A program made the translations under genes and the position numbers. From an uncultured Lachnospiraceae bacterium (GTDB taxonomy: Bacteria; Bacillota_A; Clostridia; Lachnospirales; Lachnospiraceae): DNA of 9,989 nucleotides. This document shows, piece after piece, positions 5,920-9,989 of the stretch. The DNA is taken from contig CAMWMM010000139.1 of NCBI GenBank assembly GCA_947175285.1, positions 1 through 9,989 on the forward strand. The letters run 5' to 3'. The notes beneath the pieces were generated by a model. That model was not told where the DNA came from and made no database searches. It saw nothing but the letters and a program-made list of their open reading frames with translations. The stretch's first letter is position 1; every line of letters starts with the position of its first letter.

Positions 5920-5948
5920 TTTACATTGATATTCGGCTATGGTAAACT
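5920..5948 (+). promoter_or_regulatory. Probable extended -10 promoter of the TPR/AAA+-like gene and glgB
   Basis: TTTACA (5920-5925) and TAAACT (5943-5948) are 17 bases apart, with a TG (5940-5941) one base upstream of the -10, as in extended -10 promoters. Transcription would start near 5955, leaving a leader of about 74 bases before the TTG start. Confidence 0.6.
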
Positions 5949-5971
5949 AAGACAGTAAAATTAGGTTATCG

Positions 5972-5998
5972 GGTTGAAGAAATACAGATTTTTCAATC
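5972..5998 (+). other. Leader hairpin upstream of the TPR/AAA+-like gene
   Basis: GGTTGAA (5972-5978) pairs with TTCAATC (5992-5998), and after a bulged G the stem continues AAAT/ATTT around an ACAG loop. It ends about 19 bases before the ribosome site. There is no T-run, so it is a leader structure rather than a terminator. Its function is unknown and it may be incidental. Confidence 0.4.
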
Positions 5999-6016
5999 AC
6001 AGGCATACAATACGAT

Positions 6017-6023
6017 GAGGTGA
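6017..6023 (+). promoter_or_regulatory. Ribosome binding site that decides a TTG start
   Basis: GAGGTGA at 6017-6023 is a full anti-Shine-Dalgarno match. The GTG at 6020 lies inside it and so cannot be the start it serves. The TTG at 6029 is 5 bases downstream and in frame. The ATG at 6015 runs straight into a TGA. Confidence 0.75.
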
Positions 6024-6028
6024 GTACC

Positions 6029-8593
6029 TTGGATAAATACGAATACAAAGTCCGTGCAGATGAAATAAAAGCGTTGATTGCAGAGGGAGATTTTGCTGAA
6101 GCAGTTAAAATTGCAGATACGATTGACTGGCGCAGAGTAAAAAGTGTTATGATGCTTTGCTCTGTCAGTGATTTATATAAGATAAACAGAAGATATCAGG
6201 AGAGTAAAGATATCTTGCTGTTGGCATATGAAAAGCACCCTACGGCAAGACCGATACTTTATTCATTGTGCGAACTTGCCATTAAAATGGAAGAATATGT
6301 GCAGGCAATAGAGTACTATAAAGAATTTGTACAGTTATTCCCCAAAGATACGGGCAAATTTATCTTGCAATACCGCTTATATGAGGCGCAGGATGTTTCT
6401 TTAGAGGAGCGCATTGCCGTTCTGGAAGAGTTTAAGAAACGGGATTTGCGCGAGAAGTGGATGTATGAATTAGCATATCTTTACCACAGAATCGGGCTGG
6501 AAACCAAATGTATAGAGGAATGTAATGAAGTCTATATCATGTTCGGCGAGGGTAAGTATGTGCAGAAAGCGCTGGAATTAAAAGCGCTTCATATGCCGCT
6601 TAGCGCGGATCAGCAGGCAGCATATGACCAATGGATTATGGAGCGGGATGCCGCCGAAACGGAGGAAGATGAGGAAGACGAAGAAATAGACGAGGATGAG
6701 GATTCTGAAGACGATATGTCCTCTGACGAAGACTATCCGGATGATGAAGATGAACCGGAAGAAGATGACGATACTATGACCGTAGCGACTACGGAATTGC
6801 CGGAAGTGAAAACCGTAGACGTAGGACAGTACAATACGCTTAATCTGCAGATGGCATTAGCGGAAAGCATGAAAGAAATTCTGACAGATACGGAGGAAGA
6901 GGTCTCGGCAGATGAGGAAACGGCAGTCGAAGAGGAAGAGGAATCTTCCTCTATTGTAGAGCAGATTATCGCACCGCTTTTACAGGAAACAGTGAAAATG
7001 CCCAAAGTGGAGCTTTCACAGGAGACAGATGAGCTGCAGGAGATTACTCCACAGCAGATATCGCCGGCACCAGCGCCTGTTCCTTTTCCGAAGCCGGAGC
7101 CGGTTGTGCAGATAAGACCGGAGACAGTGCCTGTACCGGACGTTCAACCGGAAGTAAGACCGGAATATAGCACTGTATCGGCAAGAGGTACCTCATCCGT
7201 CAGATACGATGATGTTTTATCTCAGGAAAATGATGGACAGATTCGGCTGAGAGTGCCGGACATGGACATTAAAGCAATTGAAAAGCAGATTACCGGACAG
7301 CTTAGTATCGAAGATGTTTTGACCGAATGGGAAGTAATGAAGAAAGAAAACGAGCAGAAACGCAGGGAAGCTGTTCGTCAGAGAATATTAGAGCATACGG
7401 GAAGTTTATTTGCAGATTTCGATGAGGCGACTAAGAGCGGACTTTTAGAACAGTTGGAGAAAGCTTTTGTAGCGGCAATTATGAAAGAGTCCGGAAAGCA
7501 GCCGGGAATTAAAAAAGTTATCATACCAGATGAAGAAGATATACCTGCTCATATAAAGAAACAGACAATGCCCAAAGAGCCGGATATAACGGAAGAACCT
7601 GCAGCAGAGGATGTAGAGGAAGCTGTAGAAGACTTGGAAGTTGAGGAAACGGCAGAAGTCGAAATTCCGGCAGAAGATGATGTAGAAACGGACGATATTG
7701 AGGAAGCCGGCGATATTGACGAGATGGAAGAGGCAGAAGAACCGGAGCCGTACGAGGAGACAGAAACTGCTCCCGCCGCAGATTCCAAACCTGAGTTCAA
7801 AGAGGAAGTATCACAGCCGCGTCAGGGAACGTCTCAGGCAGGCAGAGAACTGACAGAAGAAGAAAAAACTCTGTTCGGACAATACATACATCATAAGAAA
7901 TCCAGAGAGCAGCTTATTCATACATTGGACAATATGAGTATGGCGGCGTATACTGGAAATGTTATCATTACAGGGGAAGAGGGAAGCGGTACGTTAGAGC
8001 TTGCCAAGGGTCTGATACGTGAAATGCAGTATAACGACAGCAATTTCTCCGGTAAAGTAGCCAAAATATCCGGTGCTGTTCTTAATAAAAAAGATATTAC
8101 GGAAACACTTTCCAGAATCAATAACGGTGCGTTAATTATTGAAAAAGCATCTGAGTTAAAAGCGGAAACAGTTGCGAAGTTAGCCAGAGCTTTAGAGAAA
8201 GACAACATAGGGCTTCTGCTGATTTTGGAAGATACGAAGCAGAAGATGAACAGACTGTTAGTGGAAAATTCCATTTTAAGTTACAGTTTTGAACTGCGGA
8301 TAGATATCGAGCCTTTGGATGATGAAGCCTTGGTTGCTTATGCAAAGCAGTACGCGGAACAAATGGAATATTCTATTGATGAATTTGGTGTGTTGGCGCT
8401 GCATACAAGAATTGCGGATATGCAGACAAGCGACCATGAAGTGAGTGTTGCAGAAGTAAGAGACTTGGTGGATGAAGCGATTTACTATGCGAATAAGAAA
8501 ACGCCGAAACACTTTGTGGATATTTTATTAGCAAAGCGCTATGATGATGACGACATGATTATTTTACGTGAGAATGATTTTATGCACTATTAA
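6029..8593 (+). CDS. TPR-like protein with acidic linkers and a degenerate C-terminal AAA+ (CbxX/CfxQ-like) domain
   Basis: An 854-residue protein with no signal peptide or membrane helix, so probably cytoplasmic. Numbering is from the TTG start. Residues about 5-190 are helical and TPR-like ([29 protein letters not shown]). About 210-247 is almost all Asp/Glu, about 285-305 is again acidic, 346-379 is Pro-rich, about 415-485 is a charged helical segment, and 517-577 is a second Glu-rich linker. Residues about 605-815 align by eye with CbxX/CfxQ AAA+ ATPases: [17 protein letters not shown] (644-660), [11 protein letters not shown] (700-710), [11 protein letters not shown] (731-741), ENSILSYSF (746-754). 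The Walker A Lys-Thr, Walker B Asp-Glu and arginine-finger Arg appear replaced, suggesting no ATP hydrolysis. The glgB gene follows after 23 bases, hinting at a scaffold or regulatory role in glycogen metabolism. That role is inference. Confidence 0.82.
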   Translation: MDKYEYKVRADEIKALIAEGDFAEAVKIADTIDWRRVKSVMMLCSVSDLYKINRRYQESKDILLLAYEKHPTARPILYSLCELAIKMEEYVQAIEYYKEFVQLFPKDTGKFILQYRLYEAQDVSLEERIAVLEEFKKRDLREKWMYELAYLYHRIGLETKCIEECNEVYIMFGEGKYVQKALELKALHMPLSADQQAAYDQWIMERDAAETEEDEEDEEIDEDEDSEDDMSSDEDYPDDEDEPEEDDDTMTVATTELPEVKTVDVGQYNTLNLQMALAESMKEILTDTEEEVSADEETAVEEEEESSSIVEQIIAPLLQETVKMPKVELSQETDELQEITPQQISPAPAPVPFPKPEPVVQIRPETVPVPDVQPEVRPEYSTVSARGTSSVRYDDVLSQENDGQIRLRVPDMDIKAIEKQITGQLSIEDVLTEWEVMKKENEQKRREAVRQRILEHTGSLFADFDEATKSGLLEQLEKAFVAAIMKESGKQPGIKKVIIPDEEDIPAHIKKQTMPKEPDITEEPAAEDVEEAVEDLEVEETAEVEIPAEDDVETDDIEEAGDIDEMEEAEEPEPYEETETAPAADSKPEFKEEVSQPRQGTSQAGRELTEEEKTLFGQYIHHKKSREQLIHTLDNMSMAAYTGNVIITGEEGSGTLELAKGLIREMQYNDSNFSGKVAKISGAVLNKKDITETLSRINNGALIIEKASELKAETVAKLARALEKDNIGLLLILEDTKQKMNRLLVENSILSYSFELRIDIEPLDDEALVAYAKQYAEQMEYSIDEFGVLALHTRIADMQTSDHEVSVAEVRDLVDEAIYYANKKTPKHFVDILLAKRYDDDDMIILRENDFMHY

Positions 8594-8616
8594 AATGAAA
8601 ATAGGGGGGATAACTC

Positions 8617-9989
8617 ATGGCAGGGAAAAAGGGAAAGCAAAAAGAACCGGAGAACAGGGTATTTATTTCAGAGGACGACCAATATCTGTTTGCGCAGGGA
8701 ACGCACTACGATATTTATAAGAAGTTAGGCGCCCATCCGTCAGTGGAAAATGGCGAGAAAGGAATGTACTTTGCAGTTTGGGCTCCGAATGCGGCAAGCG
8801 TTCATGTCATAGGTACGTTTAACGGCTGGAACGAAGAAAGTCATCAGATGGAAAAACTGGGTCCCGGAGGAATTCACCAGTTATTTATTCCGGGTGTTGG
8901 TGAGAATGAGATGTATAAGTATCTGATTCGGACGCCATCCGGAGAAAAACGCTATAAAGCGGATCCGTTTGCAAATTATTCGGAAATGAGACCGGGCAAT
9001 GCGTCCAAGACATTTGATATCTCCAAATTCAAGTGGACTGATGACGCATGGATGAAAGCACGGAGCAGCAAGGATTATAATAAAGAGCCGGTTGCTATTT
9101 ATGAATGCCATATCGGTTCCTGGATGAAACATCCGGACGGAACGGAAGACGGATTTTACAATTACCGTGAATTTGCGGACAGAATTGTAGAATATTTAAA
9201 AGAAATGAAGTATACGCATATAGAATTAATGGGTATTACGGAATATCCTTTTGACGGTTCCTGGGGATATCAGGTAACAGGATATTATGCACCTACTTCC
9301 AGACATGGTAATCCTGAAGACTTTATGTATCTTGTCAATAAACTGCACCAGAATAAAATCGGTGTTATTTTGGATTGGGTACCGGCACATTTTGCAACGG
9401 ATGCACATGGACTCAGCAGATTTGACGGAGAATGTATATTTGAGCATCCCGATCCGAGGCTTGGCGAGCATCCTGACTGGGGTACAAAAATCTTTAATTA
9501 TGGAAAAACAGAAGTAAAAAATTTCCTGATTGCAAATGTGCTCTTCTGGGGAAGAGAATATCATGTAGACGGGATTAGAGTGGATGCTGTAGCATCTATG
9601 CTGTATCTGGACTATGGTAAGAGAGACGGACAATGGCTTCCGAATAAATATGGCGGAAATAAAAATCTGGAAGCAATTGAATTTTTCCGTCATATGAATT
9701 CCGTTGTTCTTGGCACATTCCCCGGATTTTTGACAATAGCGGAAGAGTCAACGGCGTGGCCGCGTGTTACGGGTAAAGTGGAAGAAGGCAGCGAGGGCTT
9801 AGGCTTTAGCTTTAAGTGGAATATGGGTTGGATGCACGATTTTTGCGATTATATGAAATTAGACCCCTTATTCCGTAAGAACAATCACTATGCTATGACA
9901 TTTGCCATGAGTTATAACAGCAGTGAGAATTATATCCTGCCGCTGTCACATGATGAGGTTGTGCATTTGAAATGCTCTATGTTAAATAA
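8617..9989 (+). CDS. glgB: 1,4-alpha-glucan branching enzyme, 5' part (3' end outside window)
   Basis: GlgB cuts alpha-1,4 glucan chains and re-attaches them through alpha-1,6 links, making glycogen branches. The visible 457 residues hold a CBM48 domain (about 30-135, with LGAHPS and YFAVWAPNAASVHVIGTFNGW) and most of the GH13 catalytic barrel. ELMGITEYPFDGSWGYQVTG is at 203-222 and ILDWVPAHF at 251-259. The catalytic nucleophile is D323 in GIRVDAVASM, the acid/base is E376 in TIAEES, and H445-D446 are in LSHDEVVH. All are intact. Branching enzymes usually have about 620-730 residues, so roughly a third is missing to the right. The TAA at the very end of the window is out of frame. AGGGGGGA (8603-8610) lies 6 bases before the ATG. 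The gene follows the TPR/AAA+-like gene by 23 bases with no terminator, so the two are very likely one operon. Confidence 0.96.
   Translation, partial: MAGKKGKQKEPENRVFISEDDQYLFAQGTHYDIYKKLGAHPSVENGEKGMYFAVWAPNAASVHVIGTFNGWNEESHQMEKLGPGGIHQLFIPGVGENEMYKYLIRTPSGEKRYKADPFANYSEMRPGNASKTFDISKFKWTDDAWMKARSSKDYNKEPVAIYECHIGSWMKHPDGTEDGFYNYREFADRIVEYLKEMKYTHIELMGITEYPFDGSWGYQVTGYYAPTSRHGNPEDFMYLVNKLHQNKIGVILDWVPAHFATDAHGLSRFDGECIFEHPDPRLGEHPDWGTKIFNYGKTEVKNFLIANVLFWGREYHVDGIRVDAVASMLYLDYGKRDGQWLPNKYGGNKNLEAIEFFRHMNSVVLGTFPGFLTIAEESTAWPRVTGKVEEGSEGLGFSFKWNMGWMHDFCDYMKLDPLFRKNNHYAMTFAMSYNSSENYILPLSHDEVVHLKCSMLN

Noticed and set aside
6920..6960. GA-rich inverted repeat (AGAGGA/TCCTCT) inside the large gene
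   Set aside because: It follows from Glu codons next to Ser codons in a low-complexity coding region. There is no sign of separate function.
7549..7800. Serine-rich minus-strand frame opposite the acidic linker (also 6733-7005)
   Set aside because: Low-complexity Ser runs are the antisense of Glu/Asp codon runs in a clear plus-strand gene. There is no ribosome site or family resemblance.
9226..9693. 155-codon minus-strand frame inside glgB
   Set aside because: It lies fully within the conserved catalytic domain of glgB on the other strand and has no recognisable domain. It is a shadow frame.
9982..9989. Apparent TAA stop at the end of the window for glgB
   Set aside because: In frame the last bases read TTA AAT AA-, so the TAA is out of frame and the gene continues beyond the window.

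Overview
The window looks like chromosome of a moderately low-G+C member of the Clostridia, most likely a Lachnospiraceae. This is inferred from AGGAGG-type ribosome binding sites, TTGACA/TATAAT-type promoters spaced 17 bp, AT-rich intergenic DNA and protein sequences of clostridial character. The species cannot be named from the sequence. No phage, insertion sequence, CRISPR array or other mobile DNA was seen.

Layout. (1) Bases 1-1642, plus strand: the 3' part of an ECF sigma factor gene, then a membrane protein with a large extracytoplasmic part that is probably its partner or anti-sigma factor. They end in a bidirectional terminator. (2) 1692-2033, minus: a single ComFB-family gene with its own promoter. 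Divergent from it, 2215-3069, plus: an ArsP_2-type membrane transporter (putative Mn/heavy-metal efflux) behind a good promoter that overlaps a perfect palindrome. (3) 3096-3872, minus: a metallo-beta-lactamase-fold hydrolase. It lies behind a tRNA-Lys(CUU) gene (3940-4012, minus), separated from it by an apparent terminator, with no visible promoter of its own. (4) 4125-5801, plus: tatD and rsmA (ksgA), an rRNA-maintenance pair, ending in a strong terminator. The tatD and tRNA promoters overlap head-on. (5) 6029-9989, plus: a large protein with an N-terminal TPR-like part, acidic disordered linkers and a C-terminal CbxX/CfxQ-like AAA+ domain. It is followed 23 bases later by glgB (glycogen branching enzyme), which runs off the right edge.

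Most of the window is ordinary housekeeping. The most unusual item is the 854-residue protein before glgB. Its C-terminal AAA+ domain keeps the family scaffold, but the Walker A lysine, the Walker B acidic pair and the arginine-finger position all appear replaced, so it looks like a pseudo-ATPase in one operon with a glycogen enzyme. Second-tier items are the mutually exclusive tRNA-Lys/tatD promoters, the tRNA-terminator-hydrolase arrangement, the lone ComFB gene (a family recently linked to cyclic dinucleotides), and the Cys/His cluster between the two halves of the transporter.
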